Source of the DNA: Amycolatopsis deserti
GTDB lineage: Bacteria > Actinomycetota > Actinomycetes > Mycobacteriales > Pseudonocardiaceae
DNA: 64,000 bases
Assembly (NCBI RefSeq): GCF_014653945.1
Contig: NZ_BNAU01000003.1
Coordinates: 1 to 64,000, forward strand
Direction of reading: 5' to 3'
Position 1 is the first letter of the stretch. Every line of letters begins with the position of its first letter. The notes under the pieces were generated by a model. The model was not told the origin of the DNA. It worked only from the letters and a program-made list of their open reading frames with translations, and made no database searches. The translations under genes and the position numbers were made by a program. This document shows positions 10,845 to 21,292 of the stretch, piece by piece.

Positions 10845-12647
10845 TCAGGCCCGGTTGCGGACCAGGAGCGTGATGACGCCGGCCAGGACGACCGCGCCCG
10901 CGCCGCCCCCGAGCCAGATCGGCCAGGTCTCCGGTTGTTCCACTGCTGTGGCGAGCACGGGAGCCTTCTGGACGGGTGTTGCCGCCGTTCGCGCGTAGGA
11001 CGGGCCGTCCTCGGGTTGGCCGCCGACGGTGAGGTCGAGCGTGACCGGCACGGGGACGTCGTCGCCGTCCTGGAAGGTGGCGCCCAGCTTGACCGCGATG
11101 TAGTACCAGCCGGCGACGGCCTGGGTGCGCACGGAGGAGGAGTCGGCGTCGCGGTTGTAGTACCGGACGGGGGCGGTGGCGAGGGCCTCCTCGTTCGACG
11201 GCAGCACGCCCGGGCGGCCGGTGAAGACGGTGGTGTCGGAGTCGATCTCCGCGCGGTACGGGTTGTACAGCGTGGTGGCGATGTTGGAGACGTTGTCCAC
11301 GCCCGTGCCGCCGGCCTGTCCGAAGTGGACGCGGTAGGCCAGGCCCTGGCCCCAGTCCAGCTTGACGCGGTAGAAGACGTACTCGCCGCGCTGCAGGGTG
11401 TCGGTGTAGCGGCCGCTGCCGGTGAGGGTGGCGGCGACGTTGAACGAGCCGCCGCCGGTGGCCGGCCGGGTGGTGGTGGGCTCGGTGAAGGCGACCTTCG
11501 GCAGGACGGCCCTGGTGCCACCGTCGGTGACCGGTGGTTCGACGACGGTGAGCAGTTCGACCGGGAGTCGTTCGGGAACACCGGCCGACACGCGGTCCCA
11601 GGTGAGGGCGAAGTAGTAGCGGCCACCGCCCGCGCAGCTGCCGTCGTCGCCGTCCAGGGTGCGTGCGACGGTCAGGGCGACGCCGTCACTGGACATCGTG
11701 GCCTGCTCGGTTTCGAAGACGTGGCAGTCCTTGCCGCCCGCGCCGTACACGCGCAGCTGGAGGGTGTTGAAGTCCTCGGTGCGGGAGACGCCGTCGGCGC
11801 GCGGGAAGGAGACGGTGCCGCTGAAGTGGGCGGTACCGCCGTCGGGCACGTCGACCGCGTAGTAGCGGGTTTCCTTCTGGCCGATGGTGTCCAGGTGCTG
11901 GCCGGGCGCGGCTACCGGCGCGTTGTCCCAGGTCGCGGCACCGGTGATGGGGGTGCCGGCGGGCTCGTAGGTGCGCAGGGCGGTCGCGGAGACGCGCGGC
12001 AGGATGCGCTCCAGGGTCTTGCCGTCGGGCGCGTCGGTGTAGGTGCCGCCGGTGACCTGGGCGATGCAGGTGAGCTGCTGGCGGGACCTGGCGTCGACGG
12101 CGAAGCCGACCGCGTGCACGACGACGGTGGCGCCGTGGGCGGTCAGTTCGCGGGCGACCTCGCAGGGGTCGGGCGGGGCGCAGGTGTCCTCCCCGTCGGA
12201 GACGAGGACGATCGCACGGGGGCCGGTGTCCGGGAGCGCGGCGGCGGCGGTGCGCAGGGCGGTGCCGATCGGGGTGTAGCCGCTGGGCTGGATGCTGTCG
12301 ACGGCCGCGGTGAGGGCGGGTTTGTCGATGGTGCGGGGTGGGCTGAGGACCTGGACGTCCTGGCAGCCTTGGGGCTTCTCGGCGTCGGCGGAGCCGGTGC
12401 GGGTGCCGTAGACGGTGAGGCCGACCTGGGCTTCCGCGGGCGCCGACCCGATGAACCGGCGCATCGCGGTCTTCGCGGCGTCCATCCTGGTGCCGCTCGT
12501 GGGGTCCGCTTGTTTCATGGAGCCGGACCCGTCGAGGACGAGCATGGTCGGGGCGTAGGCGGGCTCCTGCGCTTGCGCCGGGGCGGCGAGCCCGAGCGCC
12601 AGCAGGCCCGCGGCGGCCACCGGGAGAAGCTTCGAAAGCCGGAACAT
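10845..12647 (-). CDS. Secreted, membrane-anchored von Willebrand factor A protein
   Basis: A 600-residue extracytoplasmic protein. It has a signal peptide (about residues 1-26, ending AQA) and a VWA domain beginning at once with an intact MIDAS motif DGSGSM and later D residues (VSDGED). Beta-rich domains follow, and a C-terminal membrane helix (WLGGGAGAVVLAGVITLLV) ends in Arg. The reading frame is open far upstream, but the ATG preceded by a G-rich ribosome site and followed by a classical signal peptide is clearly the start. VWA/MIDAS domains mediate metal-dependent protein contacts, so a cell-surface adhesion or assembly role is likely. The ligand is unknown. Confidence 0.85.
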   Translation of the reverse strand: MFRLSKLLPVAAAGLLALGLAAPAQAQEPAYAPTMLVLDGSGSMKQADPTSGTRMDAAKTAMRRFIGSAPAEAQVGLTVYGTRTGSADAEKPQGCQDVQVLSPPRTIDKPALTAAVDSIQPSGYTPIGTALRTAAAALPDTGPRAIVLVSDGEDTCAPPDPCEVARELTAHGATVVVHAVGFAVDARSRQQLTCIAQVTGGTYTDAPDGKTLERILPRVSATALRTYEPAGTPITGAATWDNAPVAAPGQHLDTIGQKETRYYAVDVPDGGTAHFSGTVSFPRADGVSRTEDFNTLQLRVYGAGGKDCHVFETEQATMSSDGVALTVARTLDGDDGSCAGGGRYYFALTWDRVSAGVPERLPVELLTVVEPPVTDGGTRAVLPKVAFTEPTTTRPATGGGSFNVAATLTGSGRYTDTLQRGEYVFYRVKLDWGQGLAYRVHFGQAGGTGVDNVSNIATTLYNPYRAEIDSDTTVFTGRPGVLPSNEEALATAPVRYYNRDADSSSVRTQAVAGWYYIAVKLGATFQDGDDVPVPVTLDLTVGGQPEDGPSYARTAATPVQKAPVLATAVEQPETWPIWLGGGAGAVVLAGVITLLVRNRA

Positions 12648-12709
12648 GATCCCCCATCCGTGTGATCGATGCCGCTTGGATGCGATCGCAAACGGATGGG
12701 TTCCGCCGG

Positions 12710-12949
12710 TTACGCGTCGACCTTCTCGCCGCGCTTCGTGCGCAGGGCGCGCAGTCCGATGACCCCGATGATCGTGCCGAGGGTGAAGCTCACGATCGCC
12801 AGGATCAGGTGCACCACGAAGAACCCGGTGGCCGACCCGTCCGGCCCCCACGAGTTCTCGCTCGCCCACAGGTTCTTCACGAACGTGATCCAGATGACCC
12901 AGGACCAGATCCCGAAAGCCGTCAGGAACCACGCCACACGTCGAGACAT
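12710..12949 (-). CDS. SCO4848-family small membrane protein
   Basis: A 79-residue protein with two predicted membrane helices (about residues 5-24 and 43-66) and a short basic C-terminus. The sequence (SRRVAWFLTAFGIWSWVIW start, central NLWASENSW) matches my memory of the actinobacterial SCO4848 family. That family sits beside a D-alanyl-D-alanine carboxypeptidase and a YihY/BrkB gene, exactly as here. Function is unknown; linkage suggests cell envelope. It is divergent from the carboxypeptidase. Confidence 0.8.
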   Translation of the reverse strand: MSRRVAWFLTAFGIWSWVIWITFVKNLWASENSWGPDGSATGFFVVHLILAIVSFTLGTIIGVIGLRALRTKRGEKVDA

Positions 12950-12961
12950 GCCCCGAGTATC

Positions 12962-12978
12962 CCCCGATCGGATCGGGG
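12962..12978. promoter_or_regulatory. Palindrome between SCO4848-type gene and carboxypeptidase gene
   Basis: Perfect 17-bp inverted repeat CCCCGATC-G-GATCGGGG, midway between two divergent genes whose starts are about 73 bp apart. Placement over both promoter regions suggests an operator; the regulator is unknown. Confidence 0.45.
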
Positions 12979-13022
12979 CGCCGCGCCGGGGAACCCGTAC
13001 GCGCGTCCTCTAGCCTGCTTTG

Positions 13023-14231
13023 GTGCGACGCGGTTTTCTGCTCTCCCTGGTTCTGGTTGTGTTGTCCGGTCTCGTCCCGTTCGCGGGCACCGCGGCGGCC
13101 GCTCCCGCCGTGTGCCCGGACGCGGTCGTCCCGCCCCCGCCGGTAGACACCTCCGAACAGCCCCCGCCCGGTGTGGCCGCGCCCGCTCCGCTGCCGGTGC
13201 CGAAGGCCGCCGTCGGCGGGGCGCGCATGGGCGAGTGCGGCGTGATCTCCCCGTCCGGCGCCCCGGTTCCGCCCGACACCACCGCCGCGTCGTGGGTGCT
13301 GCAGGACCTCGACACCGGCGAAGTCCTCGCCGCGAAGAACCCGCACGCCCGGCAGCGCCCGGCGTCGCTGATCAAGACGCTGCTGGCGCTCGTGGTGATC
13401 CGCGAGCTGAAGCCGGACCAGATCATCGTCCCCACGGTCGAGGACGCCAGCCAGGAGTGCACCTGCGTCGGCCTCGTCGCCGGCGGGCAGTACACCGTCG
13501 ACCTGCTGCTGCACGGCCTGCTGATGCACTCCGGCAACGACGTCGCGCACGCCTTCGCCACCGCGCTGGGCGGGGTGCCGGAGACGGTGCGGAAGATGAA
13601 CGAGCTGGCCGCCGAACTGGGCGCGACGGACACCCGCGCGGCCACGCCGTCCGGTCTGGACGGGCCGGGCATGTCGGCGTCGGCCTACGACCTGAGCCTG
13701 ATCTTCAACTACGCCATGAAGCAGCCCGAGTTCGCCGCCTCGATCGCGACGCGCGCCGTGCAGATCCCGGCCCAGCCCGGCAAGCCCGCGTTCTCGATCG
13801 TCAACGACAACAAGCTGCTCGGCACGTACACCGGTTTCCTCGGCGGGAAGACCGGCTTCACCGACGACGCCCGGCACACCTACGTCGGCGGAGCCGAACA
13901 GAACGGCCGGCGCGTGGCGGTGGTCCTGATGCGGGCCGAGAACCGCCCGGCGCCGGTGGTGAACCAGGCGAAGGCGCTGCTGGACTACGGCTTCGCGCTG
14001 GCCAGGACGAACGCTTCACCGGTGGGGCACCTGGTGTCGCCGGCCGCACCGGAGGTGAGCGCGGAGGGCGCCGCTTCGGATTCCGGGGTCGCGGGCGCCG
14101 AGGCGGCCGCGGAAAAGGATCCGTTCGGGGTGACGGGGTGGATCCTGACGCTGGTCGTGGCGGCGATCATCGTGGCCGGGTTCGTGATCGGGCACTACCG
14201 CAAGAAGGGGCAGGGGCCGCAGGCTTACTGA
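13023..14231 (+). CDS. D-alanyl-D-alanine carboxypeptidase (S11 family, DacB-like)
   Basis: Penicillin-binding enzyme that trims the terminal D-Ala from peptidoglycan stem peptides outside the membrane. About 402 residues. It has a signal sequence and a Pro-rich segment, then the serine carboxypeptidase domain with SLIK (S115 nucleophile, K118), SGN (170-172) and KTG (276-278). A C-terminal membrane helix (WILTLVVAAIIVAGFVI) follows with a short basic tail. A GTG start is used; a TTG immediately before it cannot be excluded. In mycobacteria the equivalent dacB1 lies in the same region. Confidence 0.92.
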   Translation: MRRGFLLSLVLVVLSGLVPFAGTAAAAPAVCPDAVVPPPPVDTSEQPPPGVAAPAPLPVPKAAVGGARMGECGVISPSGAPVPPDTTAASWVLQDLDTGEVLAAKNPHARQRPASLIKTLLALVVIRELKPDQIIVPTVEDASQECTCVGLVAGGQYTVDLLLHGLLMHSGNDVAHAFATALGGVPETVRKMNELAAELGATDTRAATPSGLDGPGMSASAYDLSLIFNYAMKQPEFAASIATRAVQIPAQPGKPAFSIVNDNKLLGTYTGFLGGKTGFTDDARHTYVGGAEQNGRRVAVVLMRAENRPAPVVNQAKALLDYGFALARTNASPVGHLVSPAAPEVSAEGAASDSGVAGAEAAAEKDPFGVTGWILTLVVAAIIVAGFVIGHYRKKGQGPQAY

Positions 14232-14273
14232 CGGGCGCCTTGGGTCTGGGGCGTAGTCGGTGTCGTTGCGTTG

Positions 14274-14300
14274 CCGGCCGCCAGTTTTGTTGATGGCCGG
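14274..14300. terminator. Possible terminator between convergent genes
   Basis: CCGGCC and GGCCGG arms (seven pairs if the flanking G and C are included) around a T-rich loop, between the carboxypeptidase stop and the convergent BrkB stop. Modest stem strength. Confidence 0.4.
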
Positions 14301-15305
14301 CTACCGGCGCCGGCGCCCCAGCCAGGCCAGCACGGCGCCCGCGCTGAACGCTCCCGCCACCGCGCCCGCCCCGGCGCCGCGCCGCACCTCCACCGTGGGC
14401 CGGATGACGGCCGGCGGTGGGGGTTCGACCGTCGTCACGAGGTTCTCCCGCGCGGTGGCCGTCCAGGCGGTCACGAAGAGCAGGAACCGGGACACCAGGT
14501 TGGCGAACACCAGCAGACCGATGATCGGCCCGAACAGGGCCCCGCTCGGCGAGCTGGTCACGCTCGCCAGGTAGATCGAACCGACCTGCTTCAGCACCTC
14601 GAACCCCACCGAGGCGATCGCGGCGCCCTTGATCGCGCTGCGCGGCGACACCTTCTCCCGCGGCAGCCGCGACAGCACCCACAGGAAGACCAACATGTTC
14701 GCCAGCAGCGACAGCAGGATCGTCGCCAGGCGGAGGATGGCCACCGCCCACCCCTGGTCGTCCAGGCCGACCCACCGCAGGATCAGGTTGCCGACCCCGC
14801 CGCCGATCGCGGTCAGGCCGAACGACACCACCAGCGCCAGCCCGAGCCCGGCGAGCGCGAGCAGGTCCTTGATCGTCGTCGAGACCAGCGGGCGGCTCTT
14901 CTTCTCCTGCCCCCACTGGGCGGTCAGCGCGTCCCGCAGGTTGCTCATCCAGCCGATCCCCGAATACAGGGCCAGCAGCAGACCGAACACCCCCGTGCCG
15001 CCACGCGACTTCAGCGCCGTGTCGACGATGTTCGCGACGAAGTCCCCGATGCCCGCGGGCGTGGACGACACGATCCCGTCACGCAGCTCGTTCAGCGCCG
15101 CCGCGTTGTTCGCCAGCACGAACCCGGCGATCGAGAACCCCACCATGAGCAGCGGAAACAGCGACAGCACGCTGAAGTAGGTGATCGCCGCCGCGTAGTG
15201 GTTGCCGTAGCGCTCGCCGAACGCCTCGTTGGCCCGCACCAGGTGGTCGAGCCACGGGTACTTCCGGCGCAGCCGCGGGACCAGCTTTTCCTTTTCGTCC
15301 GCCAC
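14301..15305 (-). CDS. YihY/BrkB-family inner-membrane protein
   Basis: A 334-residue polytopic protein with about six membrane helices. The Virul_fac_BrkB family hallmark is visible near the N-terminus (ERYGNHYAAAITYFSVLSLFPLLM). Members were once annotated as ribonuclease BN but are membrane proteins of uncertain transport or envelope role. The C-terminus is a basic, Ala-rich tail. The GTG start leaves a hairpin-containing gap after trpS. Its place next to a DD-carboxypeptidase and an SCO4848 protein is conserved in actinobacteria. Confidence 0.9.
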   Translation of the reverse strand: MADEKEKLVPRLRRKYPWLDHLVRANEAFGERYGNHYAAAITYFSVLSLFPLLMVGFSIAGFVLANNAAALNELRDGIVSSTPAGIGDFVANIVDTALKSRGGTGVFGLLLALYSGIGWMSNLRDALTAQWGQEKKSRPLVSTTIKDLLALAGLGLALVVSFGLTAIGGGVGNLILRWVGLDDQGWAVAILRLATILLSLLANMLVFLWVLSRLPREKVSPRSAIKGAAIASVGFEVLKQVGSIYLASVTSSPSGALFGPIIGLLVFANLVSRFLLFVTAWTATARENLVTTVEPPPPAVIRPTVEVRRGAGAGAVAGAFSAGAVLAWLGRRRR

Positions 15306-15327
15306 GGGAAAACGCTAACGACCCCGC

Positions 15328-15352
15328 CCCGGCCTCGCAATTCGAGGCCGGG
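15328..15352 (-). terminator. trpS terminator
   Basis: A 10-bp perfect stem CCCGGCCTCG/CGAGGCCGGG with a 5-nt CAATT loop, just downstream of the trpS stop. No long T-run, as is common in actinobacteria. Confidence 0.7.
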
Positions 15353-15370
15353 ATCGATCCACTGTGGACG

Positions 15371-17315
<1,945 letters not shown>

Positions 17316-17379
17316 AGGTTATGACCTCATCGGCCGGTGGTCCCTACCGGCGGCGGCGCCGCGGACCGAACGTGGAGGC

Positions 17380-18408
17380 ATGCTCGAACGCGCGCCGCGC
17401 CTGTCCCGCCCCGGCACCACCCCGAACTGGTTCGCCTCCGTGATGGGCAGCGGCATCGTCGCGACCGCACTCCCGGCGTCGCTGGCGGTGCTGCGGCCGG
17501 TGGTGACGGTCGTCTGGGCGCTGGCGGCGGTGTGGCTGGTGGTGCTGGTCGGGCAGCTGGTCGCGGACCGGCGCAGGCAGCACCGGCACCTGCGGGACCC
17601 AGTGCTGGTGCACTTCTGGGGCGCGCCGCCGATGGCGCTGCTCACGATCGGCGCGGGTGCGGTCGCGCTGGGGCGGGACTGGATCGGCACCGGACCGGCG
17701 CTCGGCATCGGCGCGGTGCTGTGGACCGCGGGGACGGTGCTGGGCCTGGTGACCGCGGTCGGTGTGCCGTACCGGATGATCACCGGCCAGGTCCCGGCGG
17801 CGGAGCCGTTCGCCGGATGGCTGATGCCGGTGGTGCCGCCGATGGTCTCCGCGGCCACCGGCGTGGCGCTCGTGCCGCACCTGCCGGCCGGGCAGCCGCG
17901 GCTCGCGCTGCTGCTCGCGTGCTACGCGATGTTCGGGATCAGCCTGTTCGCCACCGTCGCGCTGCTGCCGCAGATCTGGCACCGGCTGGTGACCGCCGGG
18001 ACAGAGGCGGCCCGGGTGCCGGCGCTGTGGATCGTGCTGGGGCCGCTCGGGCAGTCGATCACGGCGGCGAACCTGCTCGGCGCGGTCGCGCCCGGGGTGC
18101 TGCCGTTCGGCGCGGCGGCGGAGGCATTCGGGTTGTTCTACGGCCTGGCCGCGTGGGGGTTCGCGATGCTGTGGCTGGCGATCGCCGCCGCGGTGACGCT
18201 GCGGACCGTGCGGGCCGGGATGCCGTTCTCGCTCACCTGGTGGAGCTTCACGTTCCCGGTCGGCACCTGCGTCACCGGAACCAGCGCTTTGGCCGTGGTG
18301 ACCCGTTCGGCGCTGTTCGAGTGGGCCGCGGTGTCACTCTACGTTTTGCTGATCGGCGCCTGGGTAACCGTCGTACTGCGGACGGGTCAGACCTGGGGAC
18401 GCCGGTAG
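17380..18408 (+). CDS. TDT-family (TehA/Mae1-like) anion exporter
   Basis: A 342-residue polytopic membrane protein with about ten helices. It begins with the TDT pattern PNWFASVMGSGIVATALP and contains HFWGAPPMALLTIG and WWSFTFPVGTCVTG, both characteristic of tellurite-resistance/dicarboxylate (TehA, Mae1, SLAC1-like) channels. GGAGG immediately before the ATG is closely spaced. A longer upstream frame is low-complexity and is rejected. Substrate is uncertain (C4-dicarboxylate, sulphite or another anion). The divergent LysR gene is the likely regulator. Confidence 0.88.
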   Translation: MLERAPRLSRPGTTPNWFASVMGSGIVATALPASLAVLRPVVTVVWALAAVWLVVLVGQLVADRRRQHRHLRDPVLVHFWGAPPMALLTIGAGAVALGRDWIGTGPALGIGAVLWTAGTVLGLVTAVGVPYRMITGQVPAAEPFAGWLMPVVPPMVSAATGVALVPHLPAGQPRLALLLACYAMFGISLFATVALLPQIWHRLVTAGTEAARVPALWIVLGPLGQSITAANLLGAVAPGVLPFGAAAEAFGLFYGLAAWGFAMLWLAIAAAVTLRTVRAGMPFSLTWWSFTFPVGTCVTGTSALAVVTRSALFEWAAVSLYVLLIGAWVTVVLRTGQTWGRR

Positions 18409-18689
18409 GGGGTCAGAGCCGGACGCGTGGGCTCGTCGGAGGCCTCGACGACGACGGGGACGACCGCCTCCGCCTGGGCCTTGCGGCGCTGGCGCACGAT
18501 GCCCAGGGCCATGCCGATGATGCCGAGCAGGACCGCGGCGAGGCCGACGGGGCCGAGCAGGCCGAACGAGACGCCGGTCGGTTCGGCCTGGGTGGCCGGT
18601 GCCGCCGAAGCGACGCCGGTGGTGGTCGCGGTCGCGAGGACCGCGAGGACCAGGCCGGCCCGCAGTACGTGCACTGTTCGGTTGCGCAC
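18387..18689 (-). CDS. Small exported membrane protein
   Basis: A 100-residue protein with a signal peptide (AVLATATTTGVASAAPA), a short extracytoplasmic segment, one membrane helix (LLGPVGLAAVLLGIIGMALGI) and a basic then acidic cytosolic tail. Its GTG start is backed by an AGGAGG site at 18697-18702. Its 3' end overlaps the end of the TDT exporter by 22 bp in convergent orientation. A TTGACA hexamer lies at 18776-18781 and a TAATAG at 18748-18753 on this strand, but 22-bp spacing makes that promoter doubtful. Function not recognised. Confidence 0.7.
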   Translation of the reverse strand: MRNRTVHVLRAGLVLAVLATATTTGVASAAPATQAEPTGVSFGLLGPVGLAAVLLGIIGMALGIVRQRRKAQAEAVVPVVVEASDEPTRPALTPYRRPQV

Positions 18690-18850
18690 CGGTGTGCCTC
18701 CTGAGACGAGACTGCCGTTCCAAGGTCGCAGTCACCCTATTGGGCGACTATTACCAGCGTGAAAACTACCGACCGTGTCAAGGCCGATCGTTCTTGATCA
18801 CGTGCGGGGCAGAGAGTAGCGCCCATCGGAGTGCCGGGGACACCGGGGTT

Positions 18851-19142
18851 CTACCCGTGCCGCTGGCGGCGGCGACAGCCCAGGTCAGGCGGCTCCGCCT
18901 GGTCCGTCTGCTTCGGATGGCCCACGCCGGCGTGCTGAACCCACACCGTTCGCCGCTGTTCGTCGAGGAGGTACCAAAACCCTGGCGGTCACCTCCAGCT
19001 GCCACCGCGGCAGGCTGCGCCCCTGGTGCGTGCCATGGGTGAGGCTTCCCTTGAGCTGATGGTGGCGGCTCGTCGGCTTCCGTGGTGGCGAACCGGATCT
19101 CCCACTCCGCGCCGACGGCCGGCGGGGCGACCGGGTCACCAT
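18851..19142 (-). pseudogene. Decayed RelE/ParE-like toxin gene
   Basis: Three reading frames on the minus strand together spell one recognisable protein. They are MVTRSPRRP then AVGAEWEIRFATTEA (frame change), then RHHQLKGSLTHGTHQGRSLP...EVT (frame change), then FWYLLDEQRRTVWVQHAG and GHPKQTD (frame change), followed by a stop. About 25-30 residues expected between TTEA and RHHQ are missing. The pattern resembles small actinobacterial toxin proteins (HxLKG ... WxxEVT ... WYLxDxxxxTVW ... GHPKxT) as I remember them. The ATG overlaps the stop of an upstream fragment ending NLSDLLTREPEAW, possibly the tail of its antitoxin. The gene is dead; the family name is inferred. Confidence 0.6.
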
Positions 19143-19211
19143 GCTTCGGGCTCACGCGTGAGCAGGTCGGAGAGGTTGACCTCAGACGCGGTCTCCCTCT
19201 CCTGCGACCTG

Positions 19212-19637
19212 TCAGGACTTGCTCTGGTCGTTGCTCAGCCACTTCTCCGGGCGCACCCGGACCAGCAGCGAGTTCTCCCCCAGCGCGCCGTCCACGTAGT
19301 TCCGCGCGTCGGGTTCCGGGAGGTAGCGAGAGGCGATCCCGAGGGCTTCCTCCCGCGTCGGCGGCTCGTCGTTGGCCACGACGCTGCCCTCGACGGACAC
19401 GTACTTGTACGGCCAGTTCTCGTCCTGCACGGTCAGGGTCAGCCGGCCCGCCTTGCGCACCAGCCGGTCCTTGATCGTCTCGCGTTCCATCCACAGCAGG
19501 ATCTCGCCGCCGGGCCGGTAGTCGTACCAGATCGGCACGGCCAGCGGCGCCCGCCCGTCGCGCTCGACGGCCAGGACGGCGACGTGCACGCCCGCCAGGA
19601 AGGATTCACGTTCGGCCGGCGTCATCACGAATGACAC
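19212..19637 (-). CDS. Pyridoxamine 5'-phosphate oxidase-family flavin-binding protein
   Basis: About 141 residues with the split-barrel flavin-binding fold (AVLAVERDGRAPLAVPIWYDY and GRLTLTVQDENWPYKYVSVEG). These are typical of the PPOX/F420-dependent reductase superfamily in actinobacteria, which reduce small organic substrates with FMN or F420. The GTG start is chosen because GGGGG sits 7 nt upstream. A TTG twelve codons earlier is possible but lacks a ribosome site. Substrate unknown. Its 3' flank holds the decayed toxin gene. Confidence 0.8.
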   Translation of the reverse strand: MSFVMTPAERESFLAGVHVAVLAVERDGRAPLAVPIWYDYRPGGEILLWMERETIKDRLVRKAGRLTLTVQDENWPYKYVSVEGSVVANDEPPTREEALGIASRYLPEPDARNYVDGALGENSLLVRVRPEKWLSNDQSKS

Positions 19638-19699
19638 GAGCTGCCCCCATTTCAGTCGGTGTGCCAGGGACAACGCCCGAGATCATCCGGACATTCCGG

Positions 19700-20506
19700 C
19701 TATTGCGGCGAAAAGTCGAACGTCGCCGTCACCGGGGCGTGGTCGGACCAGCGCAGCTCGTAGCTCGGCGCCCGCTCCACCACCACCGACGTGCACTTCT
19801 CGGCCAGGCCGGGCGTGGTGACCAGGTAGTCGATGCGCCAGCCGGCGTCGTTGTCGAATGCCTTGCCGCGGTAGGACCACCACGTGTACGGGCCGGGGCC
19901 CGCCGGGTCGAGCTTGCGCTGCACGTCCACGTACCCGGCCTCGCCGAACACGCGGCTCATCCAGGCCCGCTCCTCGGGCAGGAAGCCGGAGTTCTTCTGG
20001 TTGCCCTTCCAGTTCTTCAGGTCGATCTCGGCGTGCGCGATGTTCCAGTCACCACCCACGACGACCTCGCAGCCGGCCGCCTCGGCCTTGGCGCGCAGCT
20101 CGACCAGGTACGGCAGGAACGCGGCCATGAACCGCTCCTTCTCGTCCTGCCGCGGCGTGCCGACGTCACCGCTGGGCAGGTACAGGCTCGCCACGACCAC
20201 GCCCGGCAGGTGCACCTCGAGGTAGCGCCCGCTGTCCTCGAACTCCGCCTCACCGAACCCGACCCGCACCTCGGACGGCTCGGCCCGGCTGTACACGGAG
20301 ACGCCGTTGCGGCCCTTCACGGCGGACGGCGCGTGGTGCGCGTGCCACCCCTCGGGCGCGACGACGTCCTTGGGGAGCTGCCCGGCCTCGGCGCGCACCT
20401 CCTGGCAGAGGATCACGTCGGACCCGCTGGCCGCGAGCCACTCGACGAACCCCTTCTTGGCGGCGGCACGCATGCCATTGACGTTGACTGTGGAGACGGT
20501 GAACAC
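19700..20506 (-). CDS. xth: Exodeoxyribonuclease III
   Basis: AP endonuclease/3'-5' exonuclease of the endonuclease-exonuclease-phosphatase fold, acting in base excision repair. About 268 residues. The motifs TVNVNGMRAA, the metal-binding Glu in LCQEVRA, GDWNIAHAEID, WRIDYLV and the catalytic SDHAPV near the C-terminus are all present. The start is set at the GTG giving MFTVSTVNVNG, which matches the family; ten further in-frame codons upstream are possible. It is divergent from a beta-lactamase-fold hydrolase gene 47 bp away. Confidence 0.93.
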   Translation of the reverse strand: MFTVSTVNVNGMRAAAKKGFVEWLAASGSDVILCQEVRAEAGQLPKDVVAPEGWHAHHAPSAVKGRNGVSVYSRAEPSEVRVGFGEAEFEDSGRYLEVHLPGVVVASLYLPSGDVGTPRQDEKERFMAAFLPYLVELRAKAEAAGCEVVVGGDWNIAHAEIDLKNWKGNQKNSGFLPEERAWMSRVFGEAGYVDVQRKLDPAGPGPYTWWSYRGKAFDNDAGWRIDYLVTTPGLAEKCTSVVVERAPSYELRWSDHAPVTATFDFSPQ

Positions 20507-20553
20507 GGCACGCACGCTACCGGCCACCCCCGACAATCCCGGAGACTGCCGCC

Positions 20554-21291
20554 ATGAGCGAACTGATCGTCCTCGGCAGCTGCGGGGCGTGGCCGGAACC
20601 GGGCCGCGCCTGCGCCGGTTTCGTGCTGTCCCACCAGGGTGTCCGGATCGTCCTGGACCTGGGCTACGGCACCATCGGCCCGCTGCTCGAACGCTTCCCG
20701 CGGGGTGCGGTCGACGCGGTGATCGTCACCCACCGCCATCCCGATCACTGCGTGGACGTGAGCGCACTGGCCCGCGTGCGGTACTACGAGGCCGCCGCCG
20801 AGCCGAAGATCCCGCTGTACTGCGCGCCCGGCGTGCTGGACGTGCTGCGCGCGCTGGAACCCACGCCCGATCCGGCGACGGTGTTCGACGTGCGCGACCT
20901 CGGCCGCCCGGCGCGGATCGGCCCGTTCTCGCTCACGCCGTTCCCGCTGCCGCACCACGTGCCGAACTACGGGGTCCGCCTGACGGCGCCGGGGCTCACC
21001 GTGGCCTACACCGGCGACTGCGGCCCCACCGAGGCGCTGCGCGAACTCGCCCGCGACGCCGACCTGTTCATCGCCGACGCCACACTGCGGGACGAACCGG
21101 CGGACGGCAGCCCCCGCAACGTCATGACGGCCACCGAGGCGGCGACGTGGGCAGCCGCCGGGGGCGCCCGCCGGCTGCTGTTGGCGCACTTCTGGCCGGG
21201 CAGCGATCGCGCCGTCTCCGCGGCGCGGGCGAGGGCCGTGTTCGGCGGCGAGGTGATCGTCGCCGAGGAGGGGCTCGTCGTGGACTTGTGA
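20554..21291 (+). CDS. Metallo-beta-lactamase-fold hydrolase
   Basis: A 245-residue hydrolase with the zinc motif THRHPDHC (H60, H62, D64, H65), a later His (PHHVPNYG) and Asp in AYTGDCGPTE, then AHFWPG. The arrangement resembles RNase Z/PhnP-like members of the superfamily. Starting with MSELIVLGSCGAWPEPGRA is common to actinobacterial members. The substrate is not determinable from sequence. The gene abuts a convergent SH3 protein gene with a 1-bp gap. Confidence 0.85.
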   Translation: MSELIVLGSCGAWPEPGRACAGFVLSHQGVRIVLDLGYGTIGPLLERFPRGAVDAVIVTHRHPDHCVDVSALARVRYYEAAAEPKIPLYCAPGVLDVLRALEPTPDPATVFDVRDLGRPARIGPFSLTPFPLPHHVPNYGVRLTAPGLTVAYTGDCGPTEALRELARDADLFIADATLRDEPADGSPRNVMTATEAATWAAAGGARRLLLAHFWPGSDRAVSAARARAVFGGEVIVAEEGLVVDL

Positions 21292-21292
21292 G

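Noticed and set aside
12648..13877. Possible N-terminal extension of the VWA protein to over 1000 residues
   Set aside because: The extension runs through two other good genes and their promoters, while a signal peptide and ribosome site mark the ATG inside.
18748..18781. TTGACA/TAATAG promoter for the small exported protein
   Set aside because: 22-bp spacing is outside the usual range, so it is mentioned only in that gene's entry.
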